From Burkholderia diffusa (GTDB lineage: Bacteria; Pseudomonadota; Gammaproteobacteria; Burkholderiales; Burkholderiaceae): DNA of 64,000 nucleotides. The translations under genes and the position numbers were made by a program. This document shows positions 26,014-35,446 of the stretch, piece by piece; within the stretch, counting starts at the first letter, position 1; every line of letters starts with the position of its first letter. The stretch is from NCBI RefSeq assembly GCF_902499115.1, contig NZ_CABVPN010000007.1:167158-231157 (forward strand). Reading direction: 5' to 3'. The notes under the pieces were generated by a model, which was not told the DNA's origin, searched no databases, and worked only from the letters and a program-made list of their open reading frames with translations.

Positions 26014-29000
26014 ATGTGGATCGTCAATCTCGCGCTCAGGCGCCCCTACACGTTCATCGTGATGGCCATCATGATCGTGCTGGCCACCCCGCTTGCGCTG
26101 ATGCGCACGCCTGTCGACGTCCTGCCGGCGGTCAACATTCCCGTCATCAGCGTGATCTGGAATTACAACGGCTTCTCCGCGAAGGAGATGACCAACCGGA
26201 TCACGGCCGTCCATGAACGGATCCTGACGACGACCGTCAACAACATCCAGCACATCGAGTCGACCTCGCTGCCCGGCATCGCGGTGGTGAAAGTGTTCCT
26301 GCAGCCCGGCGCGAACGTGCAGACGGCGATCGCGCAGACGGTCTCGTCCGCGCAGGCGATCGTGCGGCAGATGCCGCAGGGCGCGACGCCGCCGCTCGTG
26401 ATCACCTATTCCGCGTCGAGCATCCCGGTGATCCAGCTCGGGTTATCCAGCAAGACGCTCAGCGAACAGTCGCTCGCCGACATCGCGCTCAACTTCCTGC
26501 GCCCGCAACTGATCACGATCCCGGGCGCGCAGATCCCGTTTCCGTACGGCGGCCGCACGCGCGTGGTCGCGATCGACCTCGACCCGCAGGCGCTGCTCGC
26601 GAAGGGCCTCACGCCCGCCGACATCGTCAACGCGGTCAACGCGCAGAACCTCGTGCTGCCAACCGGCACCGCGAAGATGGGCCAGACCGAATACCGGATC
26701 GACACGAACGCGTCGGCCGACACGGTCGCCGACATCAACGGCCTGCCGGTGCAAACCGTCAACGGCGCGACGACCTACCTGCGCGAAGTCGCGTCGGTGC
26801 GCGACGGCTTCGCGCCGCAGACCAACGTCGTGCGCCAGAACGGCCAGCGCGGCGTGCTGATGTCGATCCTGAAGACCGGCGACGCGTCGACGCTGAAGGT
26901 CGTGTCGGACCTGAAGGCGTTGCTGCCGAAGGTGATCCCGACGCTGCCCGAAGGGCTCACGATCACGCCGCTGTTCGACCAGTCGGTGTTCGTCAACGCC
27001 GCCGTGCAGGGTGTGATCCGCGAGGCGCTGATCGCGGCCGTGCTGACCGCGATGATGATCCTGCTGTTCCTCGGCAACTGGCGCAGCACGCTGATCATCG
27101 CGATCTCGATTCCGCTGTCGATCTTCACGTCGCTGATCGCGCTCTCCGCGCTCGGCGAGACCATCAACATCATGACGCTCGGCGGGCTCGCGCTCGCGGT
27201 GGGGATCCTGGTCGACGACGCGACCGTCACGATCGAGAACATCGAGCGGCACCTGCATCTCGGCACGCGCCGGGCCGACCCTGGCGAGCCCGGCAGCCCC
27301 CTCGGGGGGCCGCGACCGGAGGGCGCGCTGGGGTCCTCGTCGAGCACCAACCTGCACGATGCGATTCTCGAAGGCGCGGGCGAGATCGCGGTGCCCGCGT
27401 TCGTATCGACGCTGTGCATCTGCATCGTGTTCGTGCCGATGTTCTTCCTGACGGGCGTCGCGCGCTTCCTGTTCGTGCCGCTCGCCGAAGCCGTGGTGTT
27501 CGCGATGCTCGCGTCCTACGTGCTGTCGCGCACGCTCGTGCCGACGCTCGCGATGCTGCTGTTCCGCCCGCAGCAGGCCACCACCGGCCCCGACCACTCG
27601 ACGTCGCGTTTCGCGCGCCTCCATCACGCGTTCAATGCCGCGTTCGAGCGGCTGCGTGCGTGGTACATCGTGCTGCTCAGCATCCTGCTGGTGCGCCGCC
27701 GCTTCTACGCGACGTGCTTCCTCGGCTTCTGCGTGCTGTCGACCGGCCTCGTGTTCGTGCTCGGCCGCGACTTCTTCCCGAACGCCGATTCCGGCAACAT
27801 CCGGCTGCACATGCGCGCTCCGACCGGCTACCGGATCGAGGAAACCGCGCGCCTCGCCGACCAGGTCGAGCGCGTGATCCGCGAAGCCGTGCCGCCCGAC
27901 GAACTCGGCGCGATCGTCGACAACCTCGGGCTGCCGGTGAGCGGCATCAACCTGTCGTACAGCAACAGCGGCACGATCGGCACGCTCGACGGCGAACTGA
28001 TGATCGCGCTGAAGCCCGGCCATCGCTCGACCCAGCACTACGTGCAGACGCTGCGCACGCTGCTGCCGCAGCGCTTCCCCGGCGTCGAGTTCTTCTTCCA
28101 GCCGTCGGACATCATCACGCAGATCCTCAACTTCGGTCAGCCGGCCGCGATCGACGTGCAGGTGCTCGGCAACGATCTCGCGAGTAACATGGCTATCGCG
28201 AGCAGCCTGATGAAAAAGATCAGGCAAATCCCCGGCACCGTCGACGTGCACGTGCTGCAGCGCAACGACGAACCGACCCTGGTGGCCGACATGGACCGTA
28301 CGCGCATGCAGCAGCTCAGCCTCTCCGCGCAAAACGTCGCGCAGAACATGCTGATCTCGCTGTCCGGCAGTTCCCAGACGACCCCGTCGTTCTGGATCAA
28401 CCCGCGCACCGGCGTCCAGTACCCGCTGCAGATCCAGACCCCGCAATACAACATCGCGTCGATCGACGACCTGCTCGGCACGCCGATTTCCGCGAGCGGG
28501 CGCACGGGCATGCCGCTGCAGTTGCTCGGCAACCTCGTGCAGATCCACCCCGTCTCGAACCCGGCCGTGATCACGCATTACAACATCCGCCCGGCGATCG
28601 ACCTGTACGTGAGCGTCGAGGGCCGCGACCTCGGCTCGGTCGCGGGCGCGATCGACCGGATCGTGTCCGACGCGCGCGCGACGCTGCCGCGCGGCACCGA
28701 CCTCACGGTGCGCGGCCAGGTCGAGACGATGCGCACGTCGTACATCGGTCTCGGCGCGGGCGTCGCGATGGCGATCGTACTCGTCTACCTGCTGATCGTC
28801 GTGAATTTCCAGTCGTGGCTCGATCCGCTGATCATCATCAGCGCGATGCCTGCCGCGCTCGCCGGCATCGCGTGGATGCTGTTCATCACCGGCACGCACC
28901 TGAGCGTGCCCGCGCTGACGGGCGCGATCATGACGGTGGGCGTCGCGACCGCGAACAGCATCCTGGTCGTGTCGTTCGCGCGCCAACGCCTCGCCGCCGG

Positions 29001-29262
29001 CGCGCCACCGCTCACGGCCGCGCTCGAGGCCGGCGCGACGCGGATCCGCCCGGTGCTGATGACGGCGCTCGCGATGATCATCGGGATGGTGCCGATGGCG
29101 CTCGGTCTCGGCGAAGGCGCCGAGCAGAACGCGCCGCTCGGCCGCGCGGTGATCGGCGGCCTGCTGTTCGCCACCGTTTCGACGCTGCTGTTCGTGCCGC
29201 TCGTGTTCGGCGGCGTGCATTCGCGACTGGCCCGCCGGCGCGCGCGCCAGGCCGGACGCTGA
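26014..29262 (+). CDS. RND multidrug efflux permease (HAE1 type)
   Basis: A 1082-residue inner-membrane proton-drug antiporter. It has an N-terminal helix, a first periplasmic loop, the TM4 motif LAVGILVDDATVTIEN (~396-411) with the paired aspartates needed for proton transfer, a second periplasmic loop, and a matching C-terminal half. A Pro/Gly/Ser-rich insert of about 28 residues (~416-444) follows TM4 and is absent from ordinary AcrB-like proteins. It is the first gene of an operon with adaptor, outer-membrane channel, response regulator and sensor kinase. The permease-first order is unusual. Substrates are unknown. Confidence 0.92.
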   Translation: MWIVNLALRRPYTFIVMAIMIVLATPLALMRTPVDVLPAVNIPVISVIWNYNGFSAKEMTNRITAVHERILTTTVNNIQHIESTSLPGIAVVKVFLQPGANVQTAIAQTVSSAQAIVRQMPQGATPPLVITYSASSIPVIQLGLSSKTLSEQSLADIALNFLRPQLITIPGAQIPFPYGGRTRVVAIDLDPQALLAKGLTPADIVNAVNAQNLVLPTGTAKMGQTEYRIDTNASADTVADINGLPVQTVNGATTYLREVASVRDGFAPQTNVVRQNGQRGVLMSILKTGDASTLKVVSDLKALLPKVIPTLPEGLTITPLFDQSVFVNAAVQGVIREALIAAVLTAMMILLFLGNWRSTLIIAISIPLSIFTSLIALSALGETINIMTLGGLALAVGILVDDATVTIENIERHLHLGTRRADPGEPGSPLGGPRPEGALGSSSSTNLHDAILEGAGEIAVPAFVSTLCICIVFVPMFFLTGVARFLFVPLAEAVVFAMLASYVLSRTLVPTLAMLLFRPQQATTGPDHSTSRFARLHHAFNAAFERLRAWYIVLLSILLVRRRFYATCFLGFCVLSTGLVFVLGRDFFPNADSGNIRLHMRAPTGYRIEETARLADQVERVIREAVPPDELGAIVDNLGLPVSGINLSYSNSGTIGTLDGELMIALKPGHRSTQHYVQTLRTLLPQRFPGVEFFFQPSDIITQILNFGQPAAIDVQVLGNDLASNMAIASSLMKKIRQIPGTVDVHVLQRNDEPTLVADMDRTRMQQLSLSAQNVAQNMLISLSGSSQTTPSFWINPRTGVQYPLQIQTPQYNIASIDDLLGTPISASGRTGMPLQLLGNLVQIHPVSNPAVITHYNIRPAIDLYVSVEGRDLGSVAGAIDRIVSDARATLPRGTDLTVRGQVETMRTSYIGLGAGVAMAIVLVYLLIVVNFQSWLDPLIIISAMPAALAGIAWMLFITGTHLSVPALTGAIMTVGVATANSILVVSFARQRLAAGAPPLTAALEAGATRIRPVLMTALAMIIGMVPMALGLGEGAEQNAPLGRAVIGGLLFATVSTLLFVPLVFGGVHSRLARRRARQAGR

Positions 29263-29295
29263 CATTCGCCCCTAGCCTCTAGACCCGGTCAATTC

Positions 29296-30528
29296 ATGGA
29301 AGAGAAACATCACAGCTCCGTCGGCATCCAGGTGGACGAACACGGCATGCACCTGCCGACGCGCACGTCGGTGTCGCGGCGCGGGCGGATCGTGCTGATC
29401 GTGGTCGGCGTGCTGCTGGCCGCGGGCGCCGCGCGCACGATCGTCGTCAACGTGCTGAACCGCAACCGGCTCGACGCAGTGGCCGAGCAGAACACGCGCC
29501 AGTACGTGAACGTCGTGCATCCGGTCGATGCCGCCACCGGCGGCAAGCTCACGCTGCCCGGCACGTTGCGCGGCTTCGTCGAGGCGCCGATCTATGCGCG
29601 CGCGAGCGGCTACGTGCTGCGCTGGCAGGCCGACATCGGCGCGCACGTGAAGCAGGGGCAACTGCTCGCCGAGCTCGACACGCCCGAGCTCAACCAGGAA
29701 CTCGCGCAGGCCACCGCGCAGCGTCAGCAGGCGCAGGCCGCGCTCGCGCTCGCGAAGACGTCGTTCGACCGCGCGCAGCAACTGCGCCAGCGCGATGCGG
29801 TGTCGCAGCAGGAACTCGACGACCGGCAAGGCGCGTTCAACCAGGGCAGCGCGAACCTCGCGGCGGCCGATGCGAACATGCGCCGGCTCACCGAACTGAA
29901 GGGCTTCCAGCGCATCGTCGCGCCGATCGACGGGATCGTCACGCAGCGCAACGTCGACGTCGGCGACCTCGTCAGTTCCGGCAACGCGGGCCGCTCGCTG
30001 TTCACGGTCGTGCAGGCCGACCGGCTGCGCCTGTATGTGCAGGTGCCGCAGGCGTATGCGCAGCAAATCAAGGTCGGCCAGCACGTAAGCGTCGCGCAGG
30101 CCGAGCTGCCTGGCCAGACCTTCGACGGCACGATCACGCGCACATCCCAGGCAATCGACGTCGCGACGCGCTCGCTGCAGATCGAGATCACGCTGCCGAA
30201 CCCGGACGGACGGCTGCTGCCCGGCGCATACGTGCAGGCGACGCTGCCGATGACGCCGGTCGGCCGCCTGCAGATTCCGGCCAACACGCTGCTGTTCCGC
30301 GCCGAAGGGCCGACCGTCGCGACCGTCGACGCGAACGGCCAGGTGCGCCTGAAGGCGGTGACGATCGCGCGCACGATCGGGCAGACGCTCGAAGTGGACG
30401 GCCCGCTCACGCCGAATGACCGCCTCGTCGCGAACCCGAGCGATGCGCTCGCGAACGGCGACGCCGTCATCGTGCAAGCGCCGCCGGTCGTGAAGCCGGC
30501 GTCCGCCGCCGCGGGAGCGAAGTCGTGA
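29296..30528 (+). CDS. RND efflux periplasmic adaptor (membrane fusion protein)
   Basis: A 410-residue adaptor that joins the RND pump to the outer-membrane channel. An N-terminal membrane anchor (~29-48; RIVLIVVGVLLAAGAARTIVV) is followed by a split lipoyl domain (GTLRGFVEAPIYARASGYVLRW and FQRIVAPIDGIVTQRNVDVGDLV), an alpha-hairpin rich in Gln/Ala, and beta-barrel regions. Its start is 34 bases after the permease stop, and its stop overlaps the GTG start of the channel gene by four bases, so they are translated from one message. Confidence 0.92.
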   Translation: MEEKHHSSVGIQVDEHGMHLPTRTSVSRRGRIVLIVVGVLLAAGAARTIVVNVLNRNRLDAVAEQNTRQYVNVVHPVDAATGGKLTLPGTLRGFVEAPIYARASGYVLRWQADIGAHVKQGQLLAELDTPELNQELAQATAQRQQAQAALALAKTSFDRAQQLRQRDAVSQQELDDRQGAFNQGSANLAAADANMRRLTELKGFQRIVAPIDGIVTQRNVDVGDLVSSGNAGRSLFTVVQADRLRLYVQVPQAYAQQIKVGQHVSVAQAELPGQTFDGTITRTSQAIDVATRSLQIEITLPNPDGRLLPGAYVQATLPMTPVGRLQIPANTLLFRAEGPTVATVDANGQVRLKAVTIARTIGQTLEVDGPLTPNDRLVANPSDALANGDAVIVQAPPVVKPASAAAGAKS

Positions 30529-32039
30529 GCGCGATGCGCGCCCGCCTGCGCCCCGCCGCGCTCCTGGCCGCCGTCGCGGTCGCGGCCCTTGCCGGCTGCA
30601 CGGTCGGCCCCGACTACCGGCGCCCCGCCGTCGAGACGCCGGCCGCCTGGCGGCTCGACCCGGCAGACGCGTACTGGCACCCGGCCGCGCCTGCCCGTGC
30701 GCCGCTCGATCCGGCCTGGTGGACCGCCTTCGGCGACGCGCAGCTGGACGCGCTCGAAGCCGACGCATTGCGCAACAACCAGAACCTGAAGGCCGTCGCC
30801 GCACGCTACGACCAGGCAAAGGCGACGCTCGCGTCGGTCGCGTCCGCGCAGTATCCGGCCGTCGGCCTGAACGCGAGCGGCCAGCGCTTCAAGATCTCCG
30901 CCGACCGGCCGCAGACCAACTACGCGACGCGGAGCACGTCGACCGTCCAGAACGACATCCAGGTCGGTGCGAGCGCCAGCTATGAACTCGACCTGTTCGG
31001 CCGCGTGCGGCGCAGCGTCGAATCCGCGCAGGCCAGCTCCGAGCAGGCGCGCGACGATTTCGCGAACGCGCGCCTCGTGCTGACCGCCGATCTCGCGTCG
31101 AGCTACTTCGCGCTGCGCGAGCTCGACACCGAGATCGACGTCGTCAAGCGCTCGATCGACCTGCAGCAGAAGGCGCTCGACTACGTGAGCGCGCGCCACG
31201 ACCTCGGTGCGGTGTCCGGCCTCGATCTGCTGCAGCAACGCGCGCAGCTCGACGCGACGCGCACGCAGGCACAGCTGCTGATCCAGCAGCGCGCGCAGGT
31301 CGAAACCGCGATCGCGACGCTGGTCGGTACGCCGGCCCCCGAATTCTCGCTGCCGCCGCGCGTGGTGGCGATCAACGCGCCCGCGCTGCCGACCGGGATG
31401 CCAAGCGACCTGCTGCAGCGGCGCCCCGACGTCGCGTCGGCCGAACGCGCGATGGCGACCGCGAACGCGCAGATCGGCGTCGCGCGCGCCGCGTATTTCC
31501 CGCGCATCACGCTGTCGCCGGACATCGGCTGGGATGCAACGCGCTTCGCCGGCCTGTTCACGGTGCCGGCGCTGCTGTGGTCGGTCGGCGCGTCGGTCAG
31601 CCAGCCGCTGTTCGAAGGCGGCAAGCTGAAGGCCGGCGTCGATTTCGCGCAGGCCGGCTACGTGGCCGCGCAGGCCAGCTACCGGCAGACCGTGCTCACC
31701 GCGTTCCAGGAAGTGCAAAATGCGGTGACGGGCCTGGCGGTGCTGGCCGAAGCCGCGCAGCAGGCGTCAGCGGCCGTCGACGACGCGCGCAAGCTCGTGT
31801 CGCTCGCACAGGACCGCTATGCGGGCGGCCTCACGCCGTTCATCGACGTGCTGACCGCCCAGCAGCAGTTGCTGACGAGCGAGCGCCAGGCCGTGCAGAT
31901 CCAGGGCCAGCGCGCGGCGCTCGTCGTGTTTCTCGCGAAGGCACTCGGCGGCGGCTGGGACGGCGGCGCGACCGGCGGCGCCACGCCGACCGACGTCGCG
32001 ACGGCAAACCTCCCGCGCGCCGCGAGCGTCGGCCCCTAA
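30525..32039 (+). CDS. Outer-membrane efflux lipoprotein, NodT family
   Basis: A 504-residue TolC-like outer-membrane factor. The start is GTG, overlapping the adaptor stop (GTGA). The signal peptide ends in a lipobox ALAGC, with C25 as the probable acylated cysteine, followed by TVGPDYRRP, a hallmark of NodT-type channels. Two tandem OEP repeats are recognisable (YELDLFGRVRRSVESAQ and VGASVSQPLFEGGKLKAGV). It is the third structural gene of the pump and is followed after 21 bases by the response regulator. Confidence 0.93.
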   Translation: MSAMRARLRPAALLAAVAVAALAGCTVGPDYRRPAVETPAAWRLDPADAYWHPAAPARAPLDPAWWTAFGDAQLDALEADALRNNQNLKAVAARYDQAKATLASVASAQYPAVGLNASGQRFKISADRPQTNYATRSTSTVQNDIQVGASASYELDLFGRVRRSVESAQASSEQARDDFANARLVLTADLASSYFALRELDTEIDVVKRSIDLQQKALDYVSARHDLGAVSGLDLLQQRAQLDATRTQAQLLIQQRAQVETAIATLVGTPAPEFSLPPRVVAINAPALPTGMPSDLLQRRPDVASAERAMATANAQIGVARAAYFPRITLSPDIGWDATRFAGLFTVPALLWSVGASVSQPLFEGGKLKAGVDFAQAGYVAAQASYRQTVLTAFQEVQNAVTGLAVLAEAAQQASAAVDDARKLVSLAQDRYAGGLTPFIDVLTAQQQLLTSERQAVQIQGQRAALVVFLAKALGGGWDGGATGGATPTDVATANLPRAASVGP

Positions 32040-32060
32040 CCCGGTTACAAGGACAAACCC

Positions 32061-32756
32061 ATGAAAGTCCTGATCGTCGAAGACGAACCGAAAGTCGTCG
32101 AATACCTGAAGAGCGGCCTCACCGAGGAGGGCTGGGTCGTCGACACCGCGCTCGACGGCGAGGACGGCGCGTGGAAGGCCGTCGAATTCGAATACGACGT
32201 GGTCGTGCTCGACGTGATGCTGCCGAAGCTCGACGGCTTCGGCGTGCTGCGCGCGTTGCGCGCGCAGAAGCAGACGCCCGTGATCATGCTGACCGCGCGC
32301 GACCGCGTCGACGATCGCGTGCGCGGGCTGCGCGGCGGCGCCGACGACTACCTGACCAAGCCCTTCTCGTTCCTCGAGCTGATCGAGCGGCTGCGCGCGC
32401 TGACGCGCCGCGCGCGCGTGCAGGAATCGACGCTGATCTCGATCGGCGACCTGCGCGTCGACCTGATCGGCCGGCGCGCGTCCCGCGACGGCACGCGCCT
32501 CGACCTGACCGCGCAGGAATTCCAGCTGCTCGGCGTGCTCGCGCGGCGTAGCGGCGAGGTGCTGTCGAAGACGACGATCGCCGAACTCGTATGGGACGTG
32601 AACTTCGACAGCAACGCGAACGTCGTCGAGACTGCGATCAAGCGCCTGCGCGCGAAGCTCGACGGCCCGTTCGCGGAGAAGCTGCTGCACACGATCCGCG
32701 GCATGGGCTACGTGCTCGAGGCGCGCGAGGACGCCGACAACGAGAGGCACGCATGA
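32061..32756 (+). CDS. OmpR-family response regulator of the efflux operon
   Basis: A 231-residue response regulator. Its receiver domain carries the acidic pocket (EDE at 7-9), phosphoacceptor D51 (VVVLDVMLPKLDG) and K in DDYLTKPFSF. A C-terminal winged-helix DNA-binding domain follows (LTAQEFQLLGVLARRSGEVLSKTTIAELVW, FDSNANVVETAIKRLRAKLD). The sequence type is that of the heavy-metal/CusR-IrlR group. Its stop overlaps the sensor kinase start (ATGA). Being in the same transcript as the pump suggests it autoregulates efflux. Confidence 0.92.
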   Translation: MKVLIVEDEPKVVEYLKSGLTEEGWVVDTALDGEDGAWKAVEFEYDVVVLDVMLPKLDGFGVLRALRAQKQTPVIMLTARDRVDDRVRGLRGGADDYLTKPFSFLELIERLRALTRRARVQESTLISIGDLRVDLIGRRASRDGTRLDLTAQEFQLLGVLARRSGEVLSKTTIAELVWDVNFDSNANVVETAIKRLRAKLDGPFAEKLLHTIRGMGYVLEAREDADNERHA

Positions 32757-34201
32757 AACGCTCGATCACCCTGCGTCTGTCGGCGATGTTCGGCATCGTG
32801 TCGCTGCTCGTGTTCACGCTGGTCGGCTGCGGGCTGTTCGTGATGATGGAGCGCCAGCTGTTTGCCGAACTGCGCGCGACGATCGACACGCGCGCGAAGG
32901 TCGCGCAGATGATCGTGTCGCACGCGACCACGGCCGCGCGCGGCCGCCTGATGCAGGAAAAGCTCGCCGACCTCGAACCGCCCGACGGGTCGACGCGTTA
33001 CCAGATCGACAGCCCCGACGCCAACTTCCGCTTCGGTCATCCGGTCGACGGCATGCCGGTCGGCAAGCCGTTCGGTGCGTTCCAGCAGTACGCGCTCAAC
33101 CACAGCAGCTACGACGTGATGACGAAGACCGTCCCGATCGCGGGCAGCGGCGAGCGCCCCGATCTGAAGCTGATCGTCGCGTCGTCGTGCGAGCGTACGC
33201 AGCGGATGCTGCGCCGTTTCGTGTGGACGCTCGCGGCGCTGATCGCGATCGCTACCGCCGTGACGCTGCTGCTGGGCCGCGCGGTCGCGCGCTTCGGGCT
33301 CGCGCCGCTCGAACGGCTGTCGCAGGACGCGGCGGCGATCAACGCCACCAACCGCCGCCAGCGGTTGCACACCGACGCGCTGCCGACCGAGCTGCGCGAT
33401 CTGGCCGCGTCGTTCAACGGCGCGCTCGAGCGCATCCAGCAAACCTACGCGCGGCTCGAGGCGTTCAACGCGGACGTCGCGCACGAGTTGCGCACGCCGA
33501 TCAGCATCCTGATCGGCCAGACCCAGGTCGCGCTGACGAGCCGTGACCGCTCGGTCGACCGGATGCGCCAGACGCTGCAGTCGAACCTCGAAGAATTCGA
33601 ACGGCTGCGCGTCATCATCAACGACATGCTGTTCCTGTCGCGCAGCGATCGCGGCGAGCGCGCGACCGACCTGAAGCACGTGTCGCTCGCCGACGAAGTG
33701 CGGCGCATGCTCGACTTCCTCGAGATTCCGCTGGACGAAGCGCAGTTGCGCGCCGAACTGCACGGCGATGCGCACGCAGCCGTCGACCCGTCGCTGTTCC
33801 GCCGCGCGATGACCAACCTGCTGATCAACGCGATCCAGCATTCGGCGCCCGGCGCGACGCTGAACGTGACGATCACGCCGCGCGACACGCTCGTCGACGT
33901 GTCGGTTGCCAACCCCGGCGAACCGATCGACCCCGTGCAGCGCTCGCACGTGTTCGAGCGCTTCTACCGGCTCGAGGAAGCGCGCGCGAACAGCAAGGAG
34001 AACCACGGGCTCGGGCTGTCGATCGTCAAGGCCGTCGCGGAGATGCACGGCGGCAGCGTGTTCGTCGCGTGCTCCGGCGGCGTCAATACGTTCGGCTTCT
34101 CGGTGTCGACGCAGCTGTGCAGCGTCGGCCCGCTGCGCGCGGCCGACGCGGGCGACCCGCACGCGCTGCGGCCGGCGCACGCGCCGCGCGCGGTGCACTG
34201 A
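32753..34201 (+). CDS. Heavy-metal-type sensor histidine kinase
   Basis: A 482-residue sensor kinase with TM1 (~9-31), a periplasmic loop of about 125 residues, TM2 (~157-175), HAMP, and the H-box FNADVAHELRTPIS with H244. N, G1 and G2 boxes follow (NLLINAIQHS; KENHGLGLSIVKAVAEMHGG). The sensor loop has no obvious His/Cys metal cluster, so the signal could be a drug or membrane stress rather than a metal. The Arg/Ala-rich tail after residue ~455 is not part of the kinase core. It is translationally coupled to the response regulator and ends the efflux operon. Confidence 0.9.
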   Translation: MKRSITLRLSAMFGIVSLLVFTLVGCGLFVMMERQLFAELRATIDTRAKVAQMIVSHATTAARGRLMQEKLADLEPPDGSTRYQIDSPDANFRFGHPVDGMPVGKPFGAFQQYALNHSSYDVMTKTVPIAGSGERPDLKLIVASSCERTQRMLRRFVWTLAALIAIATAVTLLLGRAVARFGLAPLERLSQDAAAINATNRRQRLHTDALPTELRDLAASFNGALERIQQTYARLEAFNADVAHELRTPISILIGQTQVALTSRDRSVDRMRQTLQSNLEEFERLRVIINDMLFLSRSDRGERATDLKHVSLADEVRRMLDFLEIPLDEAQLRAELHGDAHAAVDPSLFRRAMTNLLINAIQHSAPGATLNVTITPRDTLVDVSVANPGEPIDPVQRSHVFERFYRLEEARANSKENHGLGLSIVKAVAEMHGGSVFVACSGGVNTFGFSVSTQLCSVGPLRAADAGDPHALRPAHAPRAVH

Positions 34202-34267
34202 CGGCGCCCGCGCCTGTCGGATGCCCCGAACGCGCCTGAGCCTGCCGCGAACGCGGCCCGGAACGCG

Positions 34268-35308
34268 TCACGCGCGTGGCTTGCTGCCCTGCTCGCGCCA
34301 CGCCCGCGGCGACATCGCAAACCGCTCGCGGAACACGCGGCTGAAATGCGACATGTCGTTGAATCCCCAGCGCAACGCGATGTCGGACACGCGCAGCATC
34401 GCGCATTGCGGATTCACGAGATCCTGCGCGCACCGCTCGAGCCGCAGGTTCCATACGTAACGCATCAGCGACGTGTTCTCCGCCTCGAACAGCTTGTTGA
34501 TGTAGCGCGACGAAATGCCGATCGACCGCTCGATCATCATCGGGTTCAGCTCCGGGTCGCGCAGGTGCTCGAGCAGATGCCGCTTCACCCGCGTCAGCGT
34601 CAACGCCTTCATCCTTGATTGCGCGAGATCGTTGCGCTGCAAGCCCCCGACCGTCATCGCGATCAGCGAGATCGCGGTATCCGACAACTGCCGCATCTCG
34701 TCCTCGGACACGTTACGGATCTGCGACGACATCTGCTCGAGAAACGCGCGCATGACGCTGCCGACACCCTCCCCGGTTTGCGTCGGGCACGCCGTACGGT
34801 GCTCCATTCCGACGACGAGCTGGTTCAGGGTCGTGCGGGGAATGCTGACGACGATCTCGCGCCACGACTGGCCGAACGTCAGGTGGTGAGGCCGTGTCGC
34901 GTCGTAGATCGCAAAATCCCCGGGGTGCAGCGTGACGATCTTGCCGTCCTGCTCGACCGATTGGCTGCCCTCGAGCATCAATACTCCGAAATACTTGTCC
35001 TCGTACTCGCTCCGCGCCTGGCGATAACGCCGGATCACGGCCTGCTCGCTTGCGTAGATCTCGGAGATGCGCATCTTTTCGCATCTACGCTGCCGAACCT
35101 GGCCGAAGAAATCGGCTTTCTGCACGGCCGCGATCTGCACGTCCGCGAACAAGCGCAGAATCGTCTCGCGCCAGAATTCGATACGCTGGCTGATCGAGCC
35201 GTTGGTCGCCACCTCGATTGCCGAATTCGTTCGTTCGCCCGGCGGGCTGTCGGAGTCCAAGCCGGGCGCGTCGCCGCTTGCGGCGCGCGGGAAAGGACGC
35301 ATCGTCAT
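34268..35308 (-). CDS. AraC family regulator of the aldoxime/nitrile genes
   Basis: About 346 residues with a sensor region of the AraC-binding type (DKYFGVLMLEGSQSVEQDGKIVTLHPGDFAIYDATRPHHLTFGQSWREIVVSIP) and a C-terminal AraC HTH pair (~235-340; ISSRYINKLFEAENTSLMRYVWNLRLERC, VSDIALRWGFNDMSHFSRVFRERF). This is the type of regulator that accompanies nitrilase and aldoxime dehydratase genes in other bacteria (NitR-like). The start is uncertain: ATG at 35308 or 35323, while a frame from 35386 adds a basic extension. It is distal to transporter-oxd-amidase on the same strand. I infer it is induced by an aldoxime, nitrile or amide and acts on both divergent arms. Confidence 0.8.
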   Translation of the reverse strand: MTMRPFPRAASGDAPGLDSDSPPGERTNSAIEVATNGSISQRIEFWRETILRLFADVQIAAVQKADFFGQVRQRRCEKMRISEIYASEQAVIRRYRQARSEYEDKYFGVLMLEGSQSVEQDGKIVTLHPGDFAIYDATRPHHLTFGQSWREIVVSIPRTTLNQLVVGMEHRTACPTQTGEGVGSVMRAFLEQMSSQIRNVSEDEMRQLSDTAISLIAMTVGGLQRNDLAQSRMKALTLTRVKRHLLEHLRDPELNPMMIERSIGISSRYINKLFEAENTSLMRYVWNLRLERCAQDLVNPQCAMLRVSDIALRWGFNDMSHFSRVFRERFAMSPRAWREQGSKPRA

Positions 35309-35446
35309 GGTCGTGCCCCACATGGGTTGGCAAATACGCAGCCGGTAGCGTGCCCGTTCAAAAGCACATTGTCCAATCGATTCCACCGCGCCCGCCGCGT
35401 TGCCGGCCGGACCGACACGCAGCGCGGCGGCGAGGCTCCGGGCACG

